A stretch of 64,000 nucleotides of DNA from an uncultured Treponema sp. Its GTDB lineage: Bacteria > Spirochaetota > Spirochaetia > Treponematales > Treponemataceae. The stretch is from assembly GCA_937877535.1 (NCBI GenBank), contig CALFJF010000005.1, forward strand, positions 7,724 to 71,723. Reading direction: 5' to 3'. Position numbers and translations under genes: made by a program. Shown piece by piece: positions 7,859 through 15,738 of this stretch. The stretch's first letter is position 1. Every line of letters starts with the position of its first letter. The notes under the pieces are model-generated. The model saw only the letters and a list, made by a program, of their open reading frames with translations, did not search any database and was not told the origin of the DNA.

Positions 7859-9073
7859 ATGGAGCAAATAATTACGAGTCTTTTGTGCGAGGACGCTTAC
7901 AAATTTTCGATGGGACAGGCGATTTTTCATCAGTTTAGCGATTACAAAACGACTTGGACGTTCAAATGCAGAAACAAAAACGTGCGTTTTACTTCGGAAA
8001 TGGTTTCGGAAATCAAACGTCAGATTTCTCTTTTTTGCGATTTGCGTTTTAGCGAAGAGGAACTTTCGTATCTTGACACGATAAAATGGATAAAAGGAAG
8101 TTACATCGATTTTTTGAGATTGTGGCACGCGCGTTTTGAGGATTTTGTGATTACAGAAGGCGGGGAGTGCGGACTTCAAATCGAAGCGAGCGGAACCTGG
8201 CTCAACACGTCGATGTACGAAATTCCCGTTCTTGCCATCGTAAACGAAGTCTATTTTCATTTTGCGTACGATTCACAAAAACTCATGGCTCAATTTGAAA
8301 ATCGGCTCAACGCAAAAATCAACGGATTGATTGACGGGACGTATGCTTTGGGCAATTTTAGCGAGTTTGGACTTCGCCGCCGTCTTTCTTCAAAATCGCA
8401 AGATATGGCGGTTCGGCTTCTCAAAGAAAAAAACGCGCTTTTTAAGGAATCGAGTTTTGTGGGAACGAGCAACGTTTTTCTTGCAAAAAAATACGGAGTA
8501 ACGCCCGTTGGCACAATGGCTCACGAGTGGATTATGTGTTCGGGGCAAGGAAATCACAAGCATAATCCTGCGTATTCAAATTGGTACGCGCTTGATTCGT
8601 GGGTCAAAGAATACGGCGTTTTGAACGGAACTGCCCTCACCGACACGATTACGACCGATTGCTTTTTGCGCGATTTTCAACTCACGTATGCAACGCTTTT
8701 TTCCGGCGTTCGGCACGATTCTGGCGACCCGTTTGAATGGGGCGAAAAAATCATACATCATTACGAAACGCTCGGAGTCAATCCGCTTTCAAAAACGCTT
8801 TTGTTTAGCGACAGTCTTGATTTTGCGCGGGCGACGGACATTTTTCGTTATTTCAAAAATCGTGCGCTTGTGGCATTTGGAATCGGAACGTTTATTTCAA
8901 ACGACACCGAAGAAGAACCGCTTAACATCGTAATGAAAGTAACAAAATGCAACGGTCAAGACGTGGCAAAAATCTCGGACGTTTCTGGCAAAGGAATGTG
9001 CAAAAACGCGGACTACGTTGACTATCTTGAGCGTTGCATAAAATGGCGACTTGAACACGAAAAGCATATTTGA
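7859..9073 (+). CDS. pncB: Nicotinate phosphoribosyltransferase
   Basis: Makes nicotinate mononucleotide from nicotinate and PRPP with ATP hydrolysis, the first step of NAD salvage. The 404-residue length is that of the PncB type. Seen: N-terminal LCEDAYKFSMGQAIF, the phosphorylated-His region PVGTMAHEW (~216), the ribose-phosphate-binding FSGVRHDSGDPFEWGEK (~283-299), LLFSDSLDFARA (~318), and the phosphate site AFGIGTFISND (~341). AAAGGAAAAT precedes the ATG. It is the last gene of the plus-strand run; the next gene is convergent. No other NAD genes are nearby. Confidence 0.95.
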   Translation: MEQIITSLLCEDAYKFSMGQAIFHQFSDYKTTWTFKCRNKNVRFTSEMVSEIKRQISLFCDLRFSEEELSYLDTIKWIKGSYIDFLRLWHARFEDFVITEGGECGLQIEASGTWLNTSMYEIPVLAIVNEVYFHFAYDSQKLMAQFENRLNAKINGLIDGTYALGNFSEFGLRRRLSSKSQDMAVRLLKEKNALFKESSFVGTSNVFLAKKYGVTPVGTMAHEWIMCSGQGNHKHNPAYSNWYALDSWVKEYGVLNGTALTDTITTDCFLRDFQLTYATLFSGVRHDSGDPFEWGEKIIHHYETLGVNPLSKTLLFSDSLDFARATDIFRYFKNRALVAFGIGTFISNDTEEEPLNIVMKVTKCNGQDVAKISDVSGKGMCKNADYVDYLERCIKWRLEHEKHI

Positions 9074-9107
9074 AAATTTGGCACTGTTAAAAAATGTATG
9101 CTAGAAG

Positions 9108-9136
9108 CGGTGGTTGAGCCTGTCGAAACCATCATC
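9108..9136. repeat. Dispersed copy of the GGTTGAGCCTGTCGAAACC repeat
   Basis: The core CGGTGGTTGAGCCTGTCGAA matches the last unit of the tandem array at 40321-40400. The flanks GGTGGTT/AACCATC form an imperfect stem. It lies between the convergent genes pncB and the DEAH helicase, a usual place for REP-like elements, and may serve as a weak bidirectional terminator. Confidence 0.6.
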
Positions 9137-9166
9137 TTTTGGTGCGACTTTTTCAAAAATGCGAAT

Positions 9167-11716
9167 TTATTCGTAGAACGAGCGGAGAACTCGATACAAG
9201 GCGTTTACTTTTTCCTTTTCCTCTCCGCTCAAAGACGCTTCATCGATAAGCGATTCAAGGCTCGAAAGGCTTTCTGAAAGTGCGGTCGGAAAACCGCGTC
9301 CCACTTTGAGCCAAAACGCGCCACGTCCGTCCGTGTACAGCGTGATAAAACCGTAATCGTTTGATTTTTTCTTTCCATCTTTTTTCTTTGGCTTTGCGGG
9401 AATGAGCCGTAAAACGAGTGGCAAAAAATCGAGAATCTCAAAAATGCCGCCTTCTTCGCTCAAAACGGCTTTCTTTTTTGAAGGAAACGTTTTTTCGCCA
9501 AGCGGCGTAAGCGGAAGCGTCCGCGCAAATTTGAAAATCAATTCCGCTTTTTCGCCAATCATCGCTTCTCCCTTTTCCAAGATGAGCCGCGCCTTTAAGC
9601 CCGAAACTTGCGCGATTTTTCCTTCGTCCATTTCGTTTTCAAGTGCGCGAGAAAGTTTGCTGGCTTCCAAAACAAGAACTTTGTGTTTTTTTCGTTTTTC
9701 GATTTTGAACGTTTCTCCGCCAAGCGTTACGCTTTTTCCGCTCAATTTTTCGCTCTTTCGGCTTCCTTCGGTTTTTTCTGTTTGCGCGCTTTTTTCCTTT
9801 TTTTCGCTTGCGCGAATCGATTGCAATTTTGCTTCCAAATCTGGAGAAATTTTTTCGAGAATCGATTTTGTGAGCGGGGAAACGCTTGAAGCAAACGTGC
9901 GCGACGTTTTGACAATTTCGCCTGCAACAATGTAGAGCGGGTCTGCTTTGAACATCGAAGAACCTGGATGAATCGAAATATTTCCTTCTGTGAGACTTTT
10001 GTAGCGGTCTTTTTTTTCTCGAATGCAGACAAATTGAATCATTCCGCTTGCAACGCAACACAGATAATCTTCCATGCTCCCCCCGCTTATGACGGGAATG
10101 CCGAGCCTGCTGACTTCTTCTTCAAGTTGCTTTTTTATACTCGCGATTTCGCTCATCACTTTTTCGTCAAGATAATGCTTTTCGCAAAAGCGCACAGGAT
10201 TTTTTTGAGATGAGTACGTTCTGAATAATTTGACGTAACTCACAAAATCGCCTTGCAAATCTTGAAACGAATGGTGCGCTCGGCGAGCGTCAATTTCTTC
10301 TCCTGGCGGAAGCACAAACGGAGAATGAGTGCTCATAAATCCCGCCGCAATTAACACTTCTTCGAGAACGTCTGGATAATGTAAAATGCTTTCAACGAGC
10401 ATTCGACTCACGCGCGGTTCAAGCGGAAACTCCGTCATCATTTTTCCAACCGAAGAAAGCGTGTTGTCGCTTTCAAGTGCGCCAAGCAAATTGAGCGTTT
10501 CAACCGCTCCGCGAATTCCCGCTTCTCCCGGCGGCGAAATAAAGTCGAACTTGTCAAATTCGGTGATTCCGAGTTCGCTCATTCTCAAAACAACTTCGCT
10601 CAAATCTGTTCGGTAGATTTCTTCCGTTGTAAACTCGTGTCGCGCTTCAAAATCTTCGCGCGGATACAAGCGATAGCACGTTCCCGCGCCTGTTCGTCCT
10701 GCTCGTCCTCTGCGCTGATTGCAACTTGCGCGGCTTACGGACGTTTCAATCAAACTTGACGTAAACGTTCGCGGGCTGTAAAAGTTCAATTTTGCCAACC
10801 CCGAATCGATTACGGTGGAAATGCCGTCAATCGTAACCGACGTTTCTGCGATGTTCGTTGAAATGACGACTTTTCTCTTTCCGAATGGCGCATTTTCAAA
10901 AACGCGCTCTTGTTCTTCTTTTGGAAGCCTGCCGTAAAGCGGAATCAAATGAAGGCGATGCCTAACCGAAGACTGCGAAAGGCGCGAAAGGCAATCCTTT
11001 ATGACTTTTTCGCCTGGCAAAAAAATCAAAATGTCGCCTTTTTCGCCGTTTGAAACGACTCGTTCCACCGTGTCTTCGATTTTTGAAAGAAGTGCCTCCT
11101 CGCCTGTGGTAGTTGCCGTTGTTGTTTTGCATTCTGGCGGGTCGTAAATCATCGCCACGGGAAACGTTTGCGTTTCAATCGTTACGATTGGCGCGTTTCC
11201 AAAATAGCGAGAAAAAGCCTCGGCGTTCATCGTGGCACTTGAAATGATGACTTTGAACTCTGGACGAGTAACAAGAACTCGTTTGAGAAGACCAAGCACA
11301 AAATCAATGTTGAGACTTCGCTCGTGCGCTTCGTCAACCATCATTACCGAGTAATTATGAAGATACGGGTCGAGTTTCATTTCTTGCAACAGAATTCCGT
11401 CGGTCATAATCTTGATTTTTGTCGAGGAGTCCGTTTTGTCGTCAAAGCGCATTTTGTAGCCAACAAGTCCTGGATACGAAGTGCCGAGTTGTCGCGCAAT
11501 AAACTCCGAAACTGAAAGCGCGGCAATGCGCCGCGGCTGCGTTACGGCAATTACGCCGTTTTCTGAATACCCCGCTTCGTGCAAAATAATTGGAATCTGC
11601 GTTGTTTTGCCGCTTCCCGTTGGACTTTGCACAACAATAACTTGATTTTCCCGAAGCGAAGAAAGAATCCGCTCTTTTTGCTCGTATACTGGTAATTTTT
11701 GATAATCGATAGCCAT
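9167..11716 (-). CDS. DEAH-box ATP-dependent RNA helicase (HrpA-like)
   Basis: An 849-residue DEAH/RHA helicase that would unwind or remodel RNA. Motifs in order: I SPTGSGKTTQ (~31-40), Ia TQPRR, II DEAH (~127), III SATM (~160), V NIAETSVTIDG (~293) and VI QRRGRAGRTG (~332). The helicase-associated and OB-fold-like domain follows. Length lies between HrpB (~800) and E. coli HrpA (~1300), while the conserved core is of the HrpA/Prp22 type. Residues ~620-660 form a charged Lys/Glu/Ser linker (EKKEKSAQTEKTEGSRKSEK) that separates two C-terminal pieces. It lies 50 nt downstream of capA on the same strand. The cellular role in spirochaetes is unknown to me; the fold is certain. Confidence 0.88.
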   Translation of the reverse strand: MAIDYQKLPVYEQKERILSSLRENQVIVVQSPTGSGKTTQIPIILHEAGYSENGVIAVTQPRRIAALSVSEFIARQLGTSYPGLVGYKMRFDDKTDSSTKIKIMTDGILLQEMKLDPYLHNYSVMMVDEAHERSLNIDFVLGLLKRVLVTRPEFKVIISSATMNAEAFSRYFGNAPIVTIETQTFPVAMIYDPPECKTTTATTTGEEALLSKIEDTVERVVSNGEKGDILIFLPGEKVIKDCLSRLSQSSVRHRLHLIPLYGRLPKEEQERVFENAPFGKRKVVISTNIAETSVTIDGISTVIDSGLAKLNFYSPRTFTSSLIETSVSRASCNQRRGRAGRTGAGTCYRLYPREDFEARHEFTTEEIYRTDLSEVVLRMSELGITEFDKFDFISPPGEAGIRGAVETLNLLGALESDNTLSSVGKMMTEFPLEPRVSRMLVESILHYPDVLEEVLIAAGFMSTHSPFVLPPGEEIDARRAHHSFQDLQGDFVSYVKLFRTYSSQKNPVRFCEKHYLDEKVMSEIASIKKQLEEEVSRLGIPVISGGSMEDYLCCVASGMIQFVCIREKKDRYKSLTEGNISIHPGSSMFKADPLYIVAGEIVKTSRTFASSVSPLTKSILEKISPDLEAKLQSIRASEKKEKSAQTEKTEGSRKSEKLSGKSVTLGGETFKIEKRKKHKVLVLEASKLSRALENEMDEGKIAQVSGLKARLILEKGEAMIGEKAELIFKFARTLPLTPLGEKTFPSKKKAVLSEEGGIFEILDFLPLVLRLIPAKPKKKDGKKKSNDYGFITLYTDGRGAFWLKVGRGFPTALSESLSSLESLIDEASLSGEEKEKVNALYRVLRSFYE

Positions 11717-11766
11717 ACTTTTTTCCGTTTATTACACTTGTTCCGTGTTTAGTGTTTTGAACACGT

Positions 11767-12993
11767 TTAATCGTTGTTTTTTTGAGAAATTCCCGTCTGC
11801 CTTTCAAGGATTTTTCTTCGCTCTCCAAGATACGTTGCCCAAACGGGATTTTCCGCCCTGTCGAGCGAGCGCAAAAGGTCGTCGTCAAGGAGTTTTATGA
11901 CGTAGCGTCCGTCTGACGAAATGAGCGTCGTTATAAAAAAATGCTCCGAATTGGTAAGAGCCGCCTTTTCGCCGTCGCGTTTTTTGAAACGAAGCCGAAT
12001 AATAAGCCCGTCGCCTGTATCGTCTCGCGCGGTTTCGGGCGCGGAAAAACTCGGAGACGTTCGTTGCGCACTTATCGTGTTTCCGTTTCCGTACATCACA
12101 AACGCCGTTCGTCCATCTTCCGCTTCGATTGTTTCCCACGGGCGCACAATGTGCGGATGATTTGCCCACACAACGTCCGCGCCACATTCTGTTATGAGCG
12201 CGTGATACCAATTTTTTCGCCCGTCCGTGATTTTGTGCACGTATTCAGGCTCGCTCGAATGAACTGAAATCACAAACAGGTCGTGCGGATTATTTTCACC
12301 AAGAGCGATGAGCGTTTTTTTGAGTTCTTCGCGCTGCTTTTCCGTTGGTGGCACATAATCGATGTAACTTGAATAATCGTTCCTATTCAAAAGTTCCGTA
12401 AACGCCACAAAAAGCACTTTCCAGCCATCCTTTTCGATAAGGCGATATGTTAATTCTCCGTTGCTTTTTTCTTTGAGTCCGCACGCCCAAATGTCTTTTC
12501 GATTTTTGAAATAGTCACGAGTGGCAAGAATTCCCTCAAGATATTGGTCGTTTGTATGGTTGTTTGCAAGCGAGAACACGTTAAAACCCGCGTTGATTGC
12601 TTCTTCAACATAAATTTGGTGCATATTAAATTGCGGATACGTACTCCAGGGCAATTTCTCTGCAACGGGTGCTTCCATATTTGCAAAAGACAAATTTCCT
12701 GTTTTTACAAGCGGCGCAATGTCTTTCCAGATTCGCTCAAATTTTCCAGGTTCGTAATTTGGTCGATGAGCCATAATGTCGCCCGCAAAAATGAGCGAGA
12801 TTTCCGATTCGGTGTCGCTTTTTTGCGCTTCATTCAAAGCGTTTTGGTTTTGCTCGGTTTCTTGCGTTTCTTGATTTTCTTGATTTTCTTGCGCTGAATC
12901 TTCCGTATCAATGCGGGTGCTCGTACAAGAAGAAAACAAAAAACAGAAAGAAAAAAAAGCAAAAAACGAAATTCTCAAAAAAAATGATGACAT
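11767..12993 (-). CDS. CapA-family (poly-gamma-glutamate capsule synthesis-like) lipoprotein
   Basis: A 408-residue exported protein: hydrophobic signal segment (FFLRISFFAFFSFCFLFSSC) ending in a lipobox Cys, an Asn/Gln/Glu-rich linker (~28-60), then a CapA metallophosphatase-like domain. Metal-type motifs: LIFAGDIMAHRP (~67), FANMEAPV (~103), SLANNHTNDQYL (~140), SVHSSEPEY (~244) and WANHPHIVRPWE (~280). CapA proteins were named from poly-gamma-glutamate synthesis, but most homologues are uncharacterised phosphoesterase-like proteins; no pgs/cap partners are nearby. The ATG is 7 nt from a TATACT box and lacks a Shine-Dalgarno. Confidence 0.82.
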   Translation of the reverse strand: MSSFFLRISFFAFFSFCFLFSSCTSTRIDTEDSAQENQENQETQETEQNQNALNEAQKSDTESEISLIFAGDIMAHRPNYEPGKFERIWKDIAPLVKTGNLSFANMEAPVAEKLPWSTYPQFNMHQIYVEEAINAGFNVFSLANNHTNDQYLEGILATRDYFKNRKDIWACGLKEKSNGELTYRLIEKDGWKVLFVAFTELLNRNDYSSYIDYVPPTEKQREELKKTLIALGENNPHDLFVISVHSSEPEYVHKITDGRKNWYHALITECGADVVWANHPHIVRPWETIEAEDGRTAFVMYGNGNTISAQRTSPSFSAPETARDDTGDGLIIRLRFKKRDGEKAALTNSEHFFITTLISSDGRYVIKLLDDDLLRSLDRAENPVWATYLGERRKILERQTGISQKNND

Positions 12994-13006
12994 GACAAAA
13001 AGTATA
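12994..13006 (-). promoter_or_regulatory. -10 box of a probable leaderless capA promoter
   Basis: On the minus strand TATACT (13001-13006) is followed by TTTTGTC and then the ATG at 12993: a 7-nt gap, the same geometry as at dut. There is no ribosome binding site. Expected transcription start is the first base of the ATG or the base before it. Confidence 0.5.
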
Positions 13007-13074
13007 CTTCAAGAAAATCAAAAAAGACAGAGAAAAAACGGTGCAATCAAGCAAGAAGCGGTTTCAAAATTGAT

Positions 13075-13103
13075 TTGTCTACGGCGCATTTTTGTTGTAT
13101 TAT
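13075..13103 (+). promoter_or_regulatory. Sigma-70-type promoter upstream of the 13161 gene
   Basis: TTGTCT (13075-13080) and TATTAT (13098-13103) are separated by 17 nt. The start codon at 13161 has a Shine-Dalgarno (CGGAG) at 13149-13153, so this is a conventional leadered transcript, in contrast to the divergent capA. Confidence 0.55.
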
Positions 13104-13160
13104 TGAAGTTGATGAGAAAACGAGATTTTCTCACAGTCATAAATAAAACGGAGCGAAAAC

Positions 13161-14327
13161 ATGAACGATAACGGGAAAAAATTCCAGTTGAACTTGCCTT
13201 TGAAAGTCATTCTTTCTGACGGTGGAACGTCGCATTTTTTGGGACACAACGTGAACTTAACGCGCTTTCACATGGCTGACGGCAAAGATGAAAAGGGAAT
13301 ATCGATAAACCCGTTTTCGCCAAAGTCGATTCAAGACATGATAATGCTCGATTACATTTCAAAAATCGAAGTGTCGATGTCGGAATTTTCTGCGGTTCGG
13401 CAAGACGTGATGGATTTGTCAAAAACAATCGTGTTTTCGCTTATCTATAAGCAATTTGACCGTATGCTTTATTCAACGCTCGTAAAATGCGACGTTGTGG
13501 TAAAATTCAACCGCGCAAATCCCAGAAATCTCATGGACGAGTCAACAAAAATTCCAGACGCAAAACTCCGTCCCATGCTCGAAAAAAAGAAAACCGTTAT
13601 GACGCTTGCAAAAAAGACGATTTTGGAACCCGTTTGGAATGCGATTATGACGAACAAATCGTACTCTCCAGAGGAAAAAAATGTCTACATTTTGATGTCC
13701 GAGAAATTTTTGAATCGAATGGGACTTATGAATTGGTACGTTATCACGCAGTTTTACCAAAAAGACGGGTTTGAGCAAATCAATTTGAACATTCGTCATC
13801 TTTTGCAAGAATACATGGAAAAGTCGTCGATTGCAGACCACATTTCGCTTCTTCTCATGGAACTTGTAACGAACAACGAAAATGCAAACCTAAGAAAAGT
13901 CGCAAAAACGCTTTACGACGGACTTGAAGACACGGATTCCGTTGTGTTGAATCCAGAAATCCGCGAAAAACTCTTTGCAGAATTAAAGCGTCGCCACGAA
14001 CTCGTAACGATTTCTTGGCAACTTGGGGGCGGTTCTACGGCGATTGGAAAACAAGGGCGACTTCATATCATGCTTTTTAACAAAGACGACCAGTACCAAA
14101 TGATGAAAGACACCGTGAGCGACAAGATGACAAGCGATACGCGAAAAAAGTCAATCGTGGATTTTTACCGCGACGACGCGGGCGGGGACGCAGGAATGGA
14201 CCTTGGCATGATGTATTTTTCGTATCTCGACGAATCTTGCAAAAAGGCAAATGTCAAATTTGAGTCAATCGTGAATCAGCCAATGTCAAACGACCTCACG
14301 GTTATAAATCTCATTTTTAATTTCTAG
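13161..14327 (+). CDS. Conserved protein with a degenerate GHKL (histidine-kinase-like ATPase) pattern
   Basis: I do not recognise this 388-residue soluble protein by family. The C-terminal third follows the order of a GHKL ATPase fold: a candidate N-box LLLMELVTNNENANL (~228-242, with the usual Glu and Asn), a beta pair with a Gly-rich turn (LVTISWQLGGGST, then GRLHIMLFNKDD), a G2-like helix DAGMDLGMMYFSYL (~347), and a terminal beta strand LTVINLIFNF. The D-x-G-x-G box is not clear. The N-terminal half has the strand-rich opening FQLNLPLKVILSDGG and a helical middle. The small downstream lipoprotein starts 2 nt after its stop, so the two are coupled. The GHKL reading is inference and needs a structure prediction. 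Confidence 0.6.
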   Translation: MNDNGKKFQLNLPLKVILSDGGTSHFLGHNVNLTRFHMADGKDEKGISINPFSPKSIQDMIMLDYISKIEVSMSEFSAVRQDVMDLSKTIVFSLIYKQFDRMLYSTLVKCDVVVKFNRANPRNLMDESTKIPDAKLRPMLEKKKTVMTLAKKTILEPVWNAIMTNKSYSPEEKNVYILMSEKFLNRMGLMNWYVITQFYQKDGFEQINLNIRHLLQEYMEKSSIADHISLLLMELVTNNENANLRKVAKTLYDGLEDTDSVVLNPEIREKLFAELKRRHELVTISWQLGGGSTAIGKQGRLHIMLFNKDDQYQMMKDTVSDKMTSDTRKKSIVDFYRDDAGGDAGMDLGMMYFSYLDESCKKANVKFESIVNQPMSNDLTVINLIFNF

Positions 14328-14329
14328 CA

Positions 14330-15001
14330 ATGAAAAAACGATTTTTTGGCGGGGGGATTTTTATCGTTCCCGTCCTTTTTTTCGCATTTTTTCTTTTCTC
14401 GTGCGCCGACAGTTCGCCAGAACTTTCTGAAGTGAATCCGTATCTCGTTCTTGAGTTTGAAGAACAAAAAGCACTTTCCGATTCGTTTCTTTCTGTGTTT
14501 GTGAAAATGCCGCACGATTCAAGGCGGGCGGAGTCGTTTGTTGTAAAAAGCCTGGACGACAAGCATAAAATCGGCTGGAAAATCGAAGAGCCTGGCGTTT
14601 TTGACGTTGACGGCGAAGAATTCGTTTACGCGCTCAGATTGTGTCATCAAGAAAATCAGCAACTGCCAAAGGGAAAATTCACGCTTTTTTACAAAGATGC
14701 TGGCGGACAAGAAGTTGAAATCGATTTTGATTTTTCGTATGAAGACGCGCTCATTTTTTCTTCAAAAGATGACATTTCTTCGCTCATTGCGCAAAAAACG
14801 GAAAATCTCGCGCTTTACGACGAAAACAATGCGCTCATTTTTTTTGGAAAAGCAAAAACTGCTTGGAAAACCGACTCGGATATAAAAAAAGATATGAAGA
14901 CGGCGGAATCAAAAAGAATCGTGCTTTATTCAAAAGATAGTCAGATAATCGTGCTTTTTCCCGTTGAAAAACTGGAAGATTCGGAAGAAAAAAACGAGTA
15001 G
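14330..15001 (+). CDS. Putative lipoprotein, function unknown
   Basis: A 223-residue protein with a basic N-terminus, a hydrophobic stretch (FIVPVLFFAFFLFSC) and a lipobox ending in Cys at ~25, followed by an acidic soluble domain (SSPELSEVNPYLVLEFEEQ onward). It is rich in beta-prone strands (FVKMPHDSR, FTLFYKDAGGQEVEIDFDF) and ends acidic. No catalytic motif is visible. It starts 2 nt after the stop of the GHKL-like gene and has no good ribosome binding site of its own, so is probably translated by coupling. The next gene, trmB, begins 16 nt downstream. It could be a periplasmic partner or sensor for the upstream protein. Confidence 0.65.
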   Translation: MKKRFFGGGIFIVPVLFFAFFLFSCADSSPELSEVNPYLVLEFEEQKALSDSFLSVFVKMPHDSRRAESFVVKSLDDKHKIGWKIEEPGVFDVDGEEFVYALRLCHQENQQLPKGKFTLFYKDAGGQEVEIDFDFSYEDALIFSSKDDISSLIAQKTENLALYDENNALIFFGKAKTAWKTDSDIKKDMKTAESKRIVLYSKDSQIIVLFPVEKLEDSEEKNE

Positions 15002-15017
15002 GATTTTTGGAATTGTT

Positions 15018-15728
15018 ATGGAAAATGGACAAGAAAATAACGCTTTCGATGAAAAAAAACACTATCGAGAGATAAAAACGTTTGTACTTCGCGCGGGGCA
15101 TTTTACGGTGGCGGAAAAACGAGATTACGAAGAATTGCTCCCCGTTTGGGGAATTGCGCACGAACGCGGAAAAACGCTTGATTTTGCGACGATTTTTGGA
15201 AACGAAAATCCAACGGTTTTTGAAATTGGCTTTGGAATGGGAAAAGCGACGGCGATTATCGCGGAACAAAATCCGTCCATAAATTACGTTGGTCTTGAAG
15301 TGCACAAACCTGGAATTGGAAAACTCCTTGGAGAAATTCGCGAGCGCGGTTTGAAAAACGTGCGAATAATCGCGCACGACGCTCTTGAAGTGCTTTCTGA
15401 GATGACGGCTGACGAAAGCGTTGATGCGTTTCACATTTTTTTTCCTGACCCGTGGCAAAAAAAACGCCATCACAAACGGCGACTCGTTCAGCGACCGCGA
15501 ACGGATTTGCTTTCAAAAAAGTTAAAACGCGGAGGCTACCTTTATTTTGTAACCGATTGGTTTCCGTATGCGCAAAGTGCGCTCGAAGAGTTGACGCAAA
15601 CAGGCGGGCTAAAAAATCGATTCGATGGTTTTGCGCCAAAGCAAGCATGGCGACCCGAAACTCGTTTTGAGCAAAAAGGCATTTCGGCAGAGCGGGACAT
15701 TACAGAAATTATGTTTGAAAAAATCTAG
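15018..15728 (+). CDS. trmB: tRNA (guanine-N7-)-methyltransferase
   Basis: Methylates G46 of the tRNA variable loop using SAM. 236 residues, the normal length. Seen: SAM-binding VFEIGFGMGKATAIIAEQNP (~67-86), acidic ribose site YVGLEVHKPG (~90), HDALEVL (~119), and the family signature FHIFFPDPWQKKRHHKRRLV (~134-153). The ATG at 15018 gives the expected N-terminus; an upstream in-frame start at 14964 lies inside the lipoprotein gene. ligA follows after 10 nt. Confidence 0.93.
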   Translation: MENGQENNAFDEKKHYREIKTFVLRAGHFTVAEKRDYEELLPVWGIAHERGKTLDFATIFGNENPTVFEIGFGMGKATAIIAEQNPSINYVGLEVHKPGIGKLLGEIRERGLKNVRIIAHDALEVLSEMTADESVDAFHIFFPDPWQKKRHHKRRLVQRPRTDLLSKKLKRGGYLYFVTDWFPYAQSALEELTQTGGLKNRFDGFAPKQAWRPETRFEQKGISAERDITEIMFEKI

Positions 15729-15738
15729 CGAGGGAAAA

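Noticed and set aside
9608..10061. Several Lys/Arg/Phe-rich frames on both strands within the helicase gene
   Set aside because: Shadows of the charged linker of the DEAH helicase.
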